The notes beneath the pieces were generated by a model that did not search any database, was not told where the DNA came from, and saw only the letters and a list, made by a program, of their open reading frames with translations. Source: an uncultured Leucobacter sp. (GTDB lineage: Bacteria; Actinomycetota; Actinomycetes; Actinomycetales; Microbacteriaceae). From it: DNA of 20,518 nt. The stretch spans positions 1-20,518 of the forward strand of contig CAMFIY010000008.1 of NCBI GenBank assembly GCA_945952575.1, written 5' to 3'. The position numbers and the translations under genes were made by a program. Below, in pieces: positions 6,670 through 12,354 of this stretch (position 1 is the first letter of the stretch; each line of letters opens with the position of its first letter).

Positions 6670-7613
6670 CCTCAACTGACCACACCCCCACCTCGACCAC
6701 CGGTACGCTCGCCGAGGCGCAGATCGGCATGGACATCGGCGGGACGAAGACCGCCGGGCTCGTGCTCGACCGCGACGGCCGGATCGAGGCCGAGGTCACG
6801 GTGCGGACCCCGAGCGGCATCGACGGCGTGCTCGACACGGCGGCGCAGGTCGTCGCGACGCTTGCCGAGCGCACGGGCCGGACGGTGCAGGACTTCGCCT
6901 CGATCGGCGTCGGCGTCCCGGGGCAGGTCGATCGGGCGAAGGGCTACCTGCGCTACGCCTACAACATCGGCATCGAGCAGATCGATCTCGCCGCGCAGAT
7001 CGAGAAGCGCACCGGCATCCCGGTCTCGATCGACAACGACGTGACGGCGGCCGCGATCGGCGCGGTACACCTCATGCAGCTGGGCGGAACCGTCGCCTAT
7101 CTGAATCTGGGCACCGGGCTCGCGGCCGGCTACGTGGTCGACGGGCTGCCCATCCGAGGCGAGACCGGGGTCGCCGGGGAGATCGGCCACCTGCCCATCG
7201 ACTCCCTCGGCCGGCCCTGCCCGTGCGGGCAGTTCGGCTGCCTCGAGACCGTGGCCAGCGGATCGGGCCTCAAGACCTACTGGCCGGCGGGCGGCGACCA
7301 TCCCGGCCGCGTGCTGCTCTCGGCCATCGCAGCCGGCGACGCGGACGCGCAGTTCGCTCTGGACCACCTCGTCGAGGGCGCCGCGAGCGCCATCCGCGTG
7401 CTCGGCTTCACGCTCGACCCCGGCACGCTGGTGATCGGCGGAGGCCTGCGCCTGGTCGGCGACCCCGTCATCGAGGGCATCCGCAGCACGCTGCGGCGCT
7501 GGGAGGCGGAATCGCCGTTCTTCGCGCAGCTGCACATGAGCGAGCGGATCCAGGTGCTCCCCGAGGACTCTCCCGCCGCCGCCGTGGGGGCGGCGATCGC
7601 GTCGCGATCCTGA
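6666..7613 (+). CDS. ROK-family sugar kinase (N-acetylglucosamine kinase or glucokinase type)
   Basis: ATP-dependent kinase of 315 residues, probably phosphorylating the monosaccharide released by the upstream hexosaminidase. All functional motifs are intact: DIGGTKTAGLVLDRDG (from Asp23) for phosphate binding, GVGVPGQVD, the catalytic base Asp125 in SIDNDVTAAA, LNLGTGLAAG, and the zinc site formed by His175 (GEIGH) and Cys185/187/192 in CPCGQFGCLE. This contrasts with the degenerate ROK protein at 571. The ATG at 6666 overlaps the previous stop; the internal ATG at 6729 would begin only one residue before the DIGGT motif and is less likely. Amino-sugar specificity comes from context only. 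Deacetylase and deaminase genes (nagA, nagB) are not in the window. Confidence 0.92.
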   Translation: MTSTDHTPTSTTGTLAEAQIGMDIGGTKTAGLVLDRDGRIEAEVTVRTPSGIDGVLDTAAQVVATLAERTGRTVQDFASIGVGVPGQVDRAKGYLRYAYNIGIEQIDLAAQIEKRTGIPVSIDNDVTAAAIGAVHLMQLGGTVAYLNLGTGLAAGYVVDGLPIRGETGVAGEIGHLPIDSLGRPCPCGQFGCLETVASGSGLKTYWPAGGDHPGRVLLSAIAAGDADAQFALDHLVEGAASAIRVLGFTLDPGTLVIGGGLRLVGDPVIEGIRSTLRRWEAESPFFAQLHMSERIQVLPEDSPAAAVGAAIASRS

Positions 7614-7735
7614 CGGAGCCGACTGCGGCGCCGACCCGGCCGACACGTATGCCGGCGGCCCGATCCGGAAGCTGAAAGATCCCTGTTCACACCGACTCTT
7701 TACGTAGCTCAATGGCGGTATTCCGCCGCGCAGGC

Positions 7736-7741
7736 TAGCCT
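7736..7741 (+). promoter_or_regulatory. -10 box for a leaderless acetyltransferase mRNA
   Basis: TAGCCT lies exactly six bases before ATG 7748, where transcription would start on the start codon itself. It forms half of a perfect 10-bp palindrome AGGCTAGCCT (7732-7741). A small hairpin GGCGG-TATT-CCGCC (7714-7727) lies just upstream. No ribosome binding site is present, which fits a leaderless transcript. Confidence 0.5.
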
Positions 7742-7747
7742 GGATGC

Positions 7748-8197
7748 ATGAGCCTCCGACTCGAAGAACTGTCAGCAGCGACCATCGTGGCCGTGAACAG
7801 CCTCGGCCTCAAGCCCGGCCAGGAGCAGTTCGTGAGCCCGGTCTCGTACTCGGCCGCAGCGGCCGTCGTTCCGGCTCACAGCGCCTGGCAGCGGGTCGTG
7901 CTCGACGACGATCGGGTCGTCGGTTTCGTCCACGGCAACTTCGATCCGGATGCGGCGCAGGAGGAGTTCCGCGCGGCGCTCTGGCGCATCAACGTCGACG
8001 CCGATGCGCAGGGCAAGGGCGTCGGCACCTATGCGGTGAACGCGCTCATCGATGAGGCCAGGCGTCGGGGCGTCGATCGTCTCACCGTGCTCTGGGAGCG
8101 CGGCGAGGACGGCCCCGAGGAGTTCTTCCTCCGCGTCGGTTTCGAGCCGGTGGGCGAGACGCCCTACGGCGAGGTCATCGGCGCGATCAGCGTCTAG
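7748..8197 (+). CDS. GNAT acetyltransferase, diamine/spermidine N-acetyltransferase-like
   Basis: Small acetyl-CoA-dependent acetyltransferase of 149 residues. The acetyl-CoA loop (motif A) reads LWRINVDADAQGKGVGTYAV, with the Q-x-x-G-x-G pattern. The later FFLRVGFEPVGETPYGEVIG is the usual C-terminal strand region. The N-terminal pattern LGLKPGQEQFVSPVSYSAAAA recalls Blt/PaiA-like polyamine acetyltransferases, so a small amine is a reasonable but unproven substrate. ATG 7748 has no ribosome binding site but follows a -10-like TAGCCT by six bases. The RarD-like permease begins eight bases after the stop, so the two are probably co-transcribed. Confidence 0.85.
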   Translation: MSLRLEELSAATIVAVNSLGLKPGQEQFVSPVSYSAAAAVVPAHSAWQRVVLDDDRVVGFVHGNFDPDAAQEEFRAALWRINVDADAQGKGVGTYAVNALIDEARRRGVDRLTVLWERGEDGPEEFFLRVGFEPVGETPYGEVIGAISV

Positions 8198-8205
8198 CGC
8201 TCTCG

Positions 8206-9114
8206 TTGAGCACCTCCTTCGTGGCCGCCCGACCGGGCGGCCGGGGCGTCCTGGTGTCGGTCGCCTCCTCGGTCTGCTTCGGACTGATCTACTATCTGAC
8301 TCCGTTCCTCGCGCCGCTCTCCGGCGAGGACGTCTGGGCGATCCGCACCATCGCCTCGGTGCCCTGCATCGCGCTCGTGCTCCTCGCGATGCGCGGCGCC
8401 TGGCAGATGGCCGAGATCGCGCAGCGGATCCGTCGCACGCCGCTGCTGCTGCTCGGGATCCTGGTCTGCGGCGCACTGCTCGGCGCCCAGGTGTGGGTGT
8501 TCGCGTGGGCCCCGCTGAACGGGCACGGCATGGACGTCGCGCTCGGCTACTTCCTGCTGCCGCTCGTGCTGGTGGTGGTCGGCCGGGTGCTCTACCGCGA
8601 TCGCATGCTGTGGTGGCAGTGGGTGGCCGCCGGGGTCGCCGCGGTCGGAGTGGCCTACGAGATCATCCGGAACGGCGGGATCGGCTGGGGCACCCTGCTG
8701 GTCGCCTTCGGGTATCCCGTCTACTTCGTGCTGCGCCGGGCGATCCGCATCGACCATCTGGGCGGCATGTGGTGGGAGAATCTGGTCGCCATCCCGCTCG
8801 CGCTGTTCGTCGTCGGCCGCACGGCGGCCGACGGATCGGTGCTCGCGCAGAACCCTGCGCTGTGGTGGTCGGCGCCCGGCATCGCGATCTTCGCGTCGAT
8901 CGCGCTCGCGCTCTACGTGCTCGCTTCGCGGCTCCTGCCGATCAGCCTGTTCGGACTGCTCAGCTATCTGGAGCCCGCGCTGCTGCTCGTGGCCTCGCTC
9001 CTGCTGGGCGAGCGGATCGCGGCCGGCGAGTGGTTCACCTACGGAGCGATCTGGGCGGCGGTGCTGGTCCTGATCCTGGGCGGGATCGCGACGCTGCGCA
9101 CATCGCGGCGCTGA
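8206..9114 (+). CDS. rarD: RarD-type EamA/DMT-family membrane transporter
   Basis: Polytopic inner-membrane protein of 302 residues with about ten hydrophobic segments. The opening VSVASSVCFGLIYYLTPFLAPLSGEDVWAIR and the segments AQVWVFAWAPLNGHGMDVALGYF and SLFGLLSYLEPALLLVASLLLGE match the RarD branch of the drug/metabolite transporter superfamily. The substrate is unknown. The start is uncertain: TTG 8206 is the first in-frame start after the acetyltransferase stop, and GTG 8221 is an alternative five codons later. Neither has a good ribosome binding site, so expression probably depends on coupling to the upstream gene. The pair may acetylate and export a small amine, but this is a guess from adjacency. 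Confidence 0.82.
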   Translation: MSTSFVAARPGGRGVLVSVASSVCFGLIYYLTPFLAPLSGEDVWAIRTIASVPCIALVLLAMRGAWQMAEIAQRIRRTPLLLLGILVCGALLGAQVWVFAWAPLNGHGMDVALGYFLLPLVLVVVGRVLYRDRMLWWQWVAAGVAAVGVAYEIIRNGGIGWGTLLVAFGYPVYFVLRRAIRIDHLGGMWWENLVAIPLALFVVGRTAADGSVLAQNPALWWSAPGIAIFASIALALYVLASRLLPISLFGLLSYLEPALLLVASLLLGERIAAGEWFTYGAIWAAVLVLILGGIATLRTSRR

Positions 9115-9156
9115 GCGCACCGTCGACCCCGGATCTCTCGCCGAACACGCCGCATG

Positions 9157-9178
9157 ATACCCCCTCTGGGTATATAAT
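9157..9178 (+). promoter_or_regulatory. CsoR-type operator overlapping a consensus -10 box
   Basis: ATACCC (9157-9162) and GGGTAT (9168-9173) form a 6-5-6 inverted repeat, matching the G/C-tract pseudo-palindrome known for CsoR-family copper operators. TATAAT (9173-9178), a perfect -10 box, overlaps its last base, and the regulator ATG follows after six bases. Binding would block RNA polymerase, giving autorepression of a leaderless mRNA relieved by Cu(I). Confidence 0.8.
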
Positions 9179-9184
9179 ACTCTC

Positions 9185-9481
9185 ATGCACGAGGCGGACC
9201 ACACTCACGGATACAGCGAGCACAAAGAAGAGATGCTGAAGCGGCTGCGCCGAGCCGAGGGGCAGGTGCGCGGCATCCATCGGATGGTCGCCGAAGACGC
9301 CTACTGCATCGACGTGATGACGCAGGTGGCCGCGGCGACGAAGGCCCTCGAGCGCGTGGCGCTCGGCCTGCTCGACGATCACCTGAGCCACTGCGTCGCC
9401 GAGGCGGCCGCCGAGGGCGGCGAGGTCTCCGCCGAGAAGCTCAAGGAGGCGTCGGCCGCGATCGCGCGCCTCGTGCGCTAG
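9185..9481 (+). CDS. csoR: CsoR/RcnR-family metal-sensing repressor, copper type
   Basis: All-helical DNA-binding regulator of 98 residues (DUF156). The core LKRLRRAEGQVRGIHRMVAEDAYC is diagnostic. The Cu(I) ligand set is intact: Cys in AYCIDV, then His 25 residues later and Cys four residues after that (HLSHC), the spacing of M. tuberculosis CsoR Cys36-His61-Cys65. The N-terminus carries extra His residues (MHEADHTHGYSEH) that could add metal contacts. A matching operator covers its promoter. Usual CsoR targets (copper P-ATPase, CopZ chaperone) are absent from the window, so it is an orphan here. The next gene is convergent. The mRNA is probably leaderless. Confidence 0.92.
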   Translation: MHEADHTHGYSEHKEEMLKRLRRAEGQVRGIHRMVAEDAYCIDVMTQVAAATKALERVALGLLDDHLSHCVAEAAAEGGEVSAEKLKEASAAIARLVR

Positions 9482-9488
9482 ACGCGCA

Positions 9489-9505
9489 CCGGCGCCGGGC
9501 GCCGG
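9489..9505. terminator. GC-rich palindrome between convergent genes
   Basis: CCGGCGCC-G-GGCGCCGG is a perfect palindrome around one central base. It lies in the 25-bp gap between the stops of csoR and the EamA permease, where a bidirectional terminator is expected. There are no T-runs, so any termination would be inefficient or Rho-assisted. Confidence 0.45.
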
Positions 9506-9506
9506 A

Positions 9507-10433
9507 TCACGACCGGCCGCGCCGCGCCGGCGCCGAGAACACCGCCAGGCACACCGCGATCAGCACGATGCCGACGATGCCGAGCGCGCCGAGGCGTTCG
9601 CCCACGATCCACCAGGCGAGCACCGCCGCCACGGCCGGCTCGGCGAGCGTCAGCACGGTCGCCGATCTCGCGCTCACCGTGCGCAGGCCGGCTCCGAAGG
9701 CCAGGTAGCCGAGGAACATCGGGATCAGGGCCATGTAGACGCCCACCCCGAGATTCCGCGGATCCTCGAGGAACGGCGCTCCCGTGGCCATCAGCACGGG
9801 GAGGAGCAGGAGCCCCCCGATCCCGAAGACCGCACCCATCGCGGCGCGCGATCCGACGCCCCCGCGCATCAGTCGGCGCACCGCCCACGTGTAGAGCGCA
9901 TATGTCAGCCCGGCCGCGAGCGCGAGCGCGACGCCGAGCGCCGCATCACCGGAGCCGCCGCCTCCCGCCTGCGGGCCGTGCGCGCCGTCCAGCGTGAGCA
10001 GGATCGTGCCGCCGATCCCGAGCCCGGCGCCCGCGAACCAGCGCGCATCGAGCGGAGTGCCGTCGACGATGCGTTCGAGCAGGGCAGCGAAGATCGGGCC
10101 CGAGGCCAGCGCGACCACCGTGCCCACCGCGACGCCGGCCAGGTTCATGCCGAGATAGAAGGCGAGCGGATAGGCCGTCACCGAGACCGCGCCGATCCCG
10201 AGCATCCAGGGGTGCCGCCGCAGGGTCCGCGCGTCCCGCAGCAGCGGGCGGATCGCCACGGCGGCCTGCAGCAGACCGCCGATGCCCATCGCCGCCGCAC
10301 CGATCGCGATCGGCCCGGCGCTCGGAGCGAAGGTCGCGGCCGTGCCCGTCGTGCCCCAGAGCACTGCGGCGGCGAGCACCAGCAGCGTGCCGGAGGCCGC
10401 CCGCGCCCCCTGGGCCGCTCCGTCGTCCGTCAC
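9507..10433 (-). CDS. EamA/DMT-family transporter
   Basis: Inner-membrane protein of 308 residues with about ten hydrophobic segments arranged as two EamA repeats (for example LLVLAAAVLWGTTGTAATFAP near the start, and GVALALAAGLTYALYTWAVR opening the second half). The C-terminal LTLAEPAVAAVLAWWIVGERL is the EamA signature ending. These exporters carry amino acids or small metabolites; the substrate cannot be read from sequence. The GTG start at 10433 has no ribosome binding site but follows TACGAT (10445-10440, minus strand) by six bases, suggesting another leaderless mRNA. It is unrelated in subfamily to the RarD-like permease at 8206. Confidence 0.87.
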   Translation of the reverse strand: MTDDGAAQGARAASGTLLVLAAAVLWGTTGTAATFAPSAGPIAIGAAAMGIGGLLQAAVAIRPLLRDARTLRRHPWMLGIGAVSVTAYPLAFYLGMNLAGVAVGTVVALASGPIFAALLERIVDGTPLDARWFAGAGLGIGGTILLTLDGAHGPQAGGGGSGDAALGVALALAAGLTYALYTWAVRRLMRGGVGSRAAMGAVFGIGGLLLLPVLMATGAPFLEDPRNLGVGVYMALIPMFLGYLAFGAGLRTVSARSATVLTLAEPAVAAVLAWWIVGERLGALGIVGIVLIAVCLAVFSAPARRGRS

Positions 10434-10439
10434 CCGTTC

Positions 10440-10445
10440 ATCGTA
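10440..10445 (-). promoter_or_regulatory. -10-like TACGAT for the EamA gene
   Basis: Read on the minus strand, TACGAT is followed by six bases and the GTG start at 10433. It has the same geometry as the -10 boxes at 7736 and 9173. No -35 was identified with confidence. Confidence 0.4.
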
Positions 10446-10475
10446 GCGGCGCGCGAAACGGCTGCTCCGACGCCC

Positions 10476-10503
10476 GGATCCCGGATCCGCACGCGCGGGA
10501 TCC
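10476..10503 (-). terminator. Possible hairpin after the EEP-family gene
   Basis: GGATCCCG (10476-10483) pairs with CGGGATCC (10496-10503) around a 12-nt loop. It lies 12 bp downstream of the stop of the minus-strand gene ending at 10515. It lacks a T-tract, so this is a weak terminator call. Confidence 0.35.
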
Positions 10504-10514
10504 CGCCGGGACGA

Positions 10515-11267
10515 TCAGTATGCCGCGGCGATCGACTCCGAACGGGCGGCGATGACCTCATCGATCGGATCGGGGCCGGCGGGAACCGGGATCTGGGCGT
10601 CCGCGAGCGCCGCCCGCACCAGGATCGGCAGGTGATCGCTCGTGCCTCGATCCAGCGTGCGCACCTGGTCGATCCGCATGCCGCTCGAGGTCGCGAAGTC
10701 GAAATGGCCGCGGAAGACCCGGTAGCGCGTGTACGTGCGTCGATCGCTGAAGCTGAGCTCGTAGCCCTCCTGGCCGAGGTGCCGGTCGAGTCTCGCCTGG
10801 AAGACCGGATAGTTGTAGTCGCCGACCATGAGCGCGGGCAGCCCGGGGCCGAGCAGCCGCAGCTCGGCGAGCGCCGCGCTGATCTGATGCCGCCGCAGCG
10901 AGTTCAGCGCGGTCAGCGGCGCGGCGTGGAAGGAGGCGACCACGAGATCCCGCCCCGTCTCGCGATCGTGCAGGCGGGCGCCGAGCAGCCGCTCGTTCGC
11001 GGGCGTCAGCACTCGGTCGTGCAGCGACTTCTTGAGCTGAAAGGTCTGCGCGGTGCGCACCTGGAACCGCTCCTCGCGCACGTACATGGCCAAACCGAGG
11101 CGGTTGTTCTCGGTCGCGTGCACGAGACGCATGTGGCCGAGTTCGGCCGGCAGAGCGACGGCATCGGCCTCCTGCAGGCAGAGGATGTCGGCCCCGTGAC
11201 TCTCGGCGAGGCCGCCGATCTCGCCGAGCGCGCGATTCTTGCGCAGGTTGTAGCTGATGGTCTTCAC
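10515..11267 (-). CDS. Endonuclease/exonuclease/phosphatase-family protein
   Basis: Metal-dependent phosphodiesterase fold of 250 residues. The EEP signature elements appear in order: ISYNLRK (Asn7), ILCLQEAD (metal-binding Glu), GDYNYP (Asp-x-Asn) and the C-terminal TSDHLPI (catalytic Asp-His). No signal peptide or membrane segment is visible, so it is probably cytoplasmic. Substrate could be nucleic acid, a phospholipid or another phosphodiester. GTG 11267 was chosen because GGGAGG (11279-11274) is well placed. GTG 11306 is a serious alternative: TAAGCT (11318-11313) ends six bases before it, and it would add 13 residues in a leaderless mode. Confidence 0.85.
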   Translation of the reverse strand: MKTISYNLRKNRALGEIGGLAESHGADILCLQEADAVALPAELGHMRLVHATENNRLGLAMYVREERFQVRTAQTFQLKKSLHDRVLTPANERLLGARLHDRETGRDLVVASFHAAPLTALNSLRRHQISAALAELRLLGPGLPALMVGDYNYPVFQARLDRHLGQEGYELSFSDRRTYTRYRVFRGHFDFATSSGMRIDQVRTLDRGTSDHLPILVRAALADAQIPVPAGPDPIDEVIAARSESIAAAY

Positions 11268-11312
11268 GCCCACCTCCCGCTCGAGTCGACCCGCGAAGGC
11301 GGGCACGCCGCC

Positions 11313-11318
11313 AGCTTA
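11313..11318 (-). promoter_or_regulatory. -10-like TAAGCT for the EEP-family gene
   Basis: On the minus strand TAAGCT is followed by GGCGGC and GTG 11306. Transcription would start at or next to 11306, making either a leaderless mRNA from 11306 or a 39-nt leader carrying the ribosome binding site for GTG 11267. It overlaps one arm of an inverted repeat CAGCTT (11312-11317) / AAGCTG (11327-11332). Confidence 0.4.
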
Positions 11319-11349
11319 TGCCCGGCAAGCTGAACGGCGCATCCACGCA

Positions 11350-12264
11350 TCATCCGACGGCGAGCGCGCTCGCCTCCCGTCGCAGAGCGTCGCGAATCGC
11401 CGTGAGCGCGGGGTGCCCGACCGTCGAGGCGCGGGCGGCAGTGAAGAGCGCGCGGTGCGGATCCCGGGACAGATCCGCGAAGCGCAGGCGATGCTCGGCT
11501 CCGACGTGCACGAGCCCCGGCAACAGCGCCACCGCATTGCCCGACTCTACGAGGCGGACGTGAGCCTGGAGGTCGGCGGTTTCATAGCGGACGTCCGGCT
11601 CGAAGCCCGCGCTGCGGCAGGCCTGCTCGGCCCAGTGCCGGGAGGCGGCGCCGCGAGGCTCCATCACCCAGGGCAGCTCGGACGCGCCGGCGAGCGAGTC
11701 CGCACGGTCGAACTCCGCCCCGGCCACGCCGGCTCGCGGCAGGGCGAGCCGGATCGGATCGCTGGTCAGCGGCTCCCGGTCCAGGCCGACGAAGTGCGCA
11801 GCGGCGTGCCCGGGATACTGCTCGGCGACCACGAGATCGAAGCCGCGGGCCCAGGTCTCCCGCAGCGCCGCCTCCGGCTCGACCTGCACCACCTCGACGC
11901 GCAGCTGGGGATGCTCGGCGCGCAGTCGGCGCAGCGTCTGCGGCAGGATCGCGAGCAGCACCGTCTGGAAGGCCGCGACCCGCAGCGTCCCGCTGATCTC
12001 CGCCCTCCCCCGATGCAGCGCCGACTCGGCGCGCTCGAGGCCGGCCAGCAGCTCCTCGGTCTCGGCGACCAGGGCTTCGGCATCGGCGGTCAGCTCGAGC
12101 GTGCGGCCGACTTTGCGCAGCAGCGGAACGCCGGCCTCGCGTTCGAGCAGCGCCAGCTGCTGCGAGACCGCCGAAGGACTGTAGTTGAGGGCGTTCGCGA
12201 CGGCGACGACCGTGCCGCGCGCGTTCAGCTCCCAGAGCAGTCTCAGCCGCTTCACCTCGAGCAT
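11350..12264 (-). CDS. LysR-family transcriptional regulator, probably of putA
   Basis: Regulator of 304 residues. The N-terminal winged helix is clear: VKRLRLLWELNARGTVVAVANALNYSPSAVSQQLALLERE, with the recognition segment SPSAVSQQLALLE, then VPLLRKVGRTLELTADAEAL and a linker helix. The effector domain begins near residue 90 (GTLRVAAFQTVLLAILPQTL). ATG 12264 was chosen because GGAGG (12275-12271) lies six bases upstream; a longer in-frame start at 12282 lacks one. The gene is divergent from putA, the usual layout for a LysR activator and its target. As that PutA has no DNA-binding domain, this protein is the best candidate for proline-responsive control. The inducer is not known from sequence. 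Confidence 0.9.
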   Translation of the reverse strand: MLEVKRLRLLWELNARGTVVAVANALNYSPSAVSQQLALLEREAGVPLLRKVGRTLELTADAEALVAETEELLAGLERAESALHRGRAEISGTLRVAAFQTVLLAILPQTLRRLRAEHPQLRVEVVQVEPEAALRETWARGFDLVVAEQYPGHAAAHFVGLDREPLTSDPIRLALPRAGVAGAEFDRADSLAGASELPWVMEPRGAASRHWAEQACRSAGFEPDVRYETADLQAHVRLVESGNAVALLPGLVHVGAEHRLRFADLSRDPHRALFTAARASTVGHPALTAIRDALRREASALAVG

Positions 12265-12289
12265 CCGATACCTCCATATCATGCACTTC

Positions 12290-12329
12290 TACTTCATGGT
12301 ATCGCCCATAAAGAGTCGCTGTACTTCAT
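12290..12329. promoter_or_regulatory. Spaced direct repeat TACTTCAT in the LysR-putA gap
   Basis: TACTTCAT occurs at 12290-12297 and again at 12322-12329, 32 bp apart (about three helical turns). Counted from the putA ATG (12355), the copies lie near -65 and -33, where LysR proteins typically place their recognition and activation sites. The hexamer GAAACT (12343-12348), six bases before the ATG, is a poor -10 box, as expected of an activator-dependent promoter. This is inference from position. Confidence 0.45.
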
Positions 12330-12354
12330 TCTTCGCAAGCGGGAAACTGGCAGC

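Noticed and set aside
7614..7747. Intrinsic terminator after the sugar kinase
   Set aside because: Only a short 5-bp hairpin near 7714 is seen, about 100 bp from the stop and just ahead of the next promoter. It is too weak to call.
9478..9888. Second minus-strand frame inside the EamA gene
   Set aside because: It is an alternative frame of the permease; the true frame has hydrophobic helices and the family ending.
11257..12354. Extension of the putA frame upstream through the LysR gene
   Set aside because: This part is antisense to the LysR gene, and putA similarity begins just after ATG 12355.
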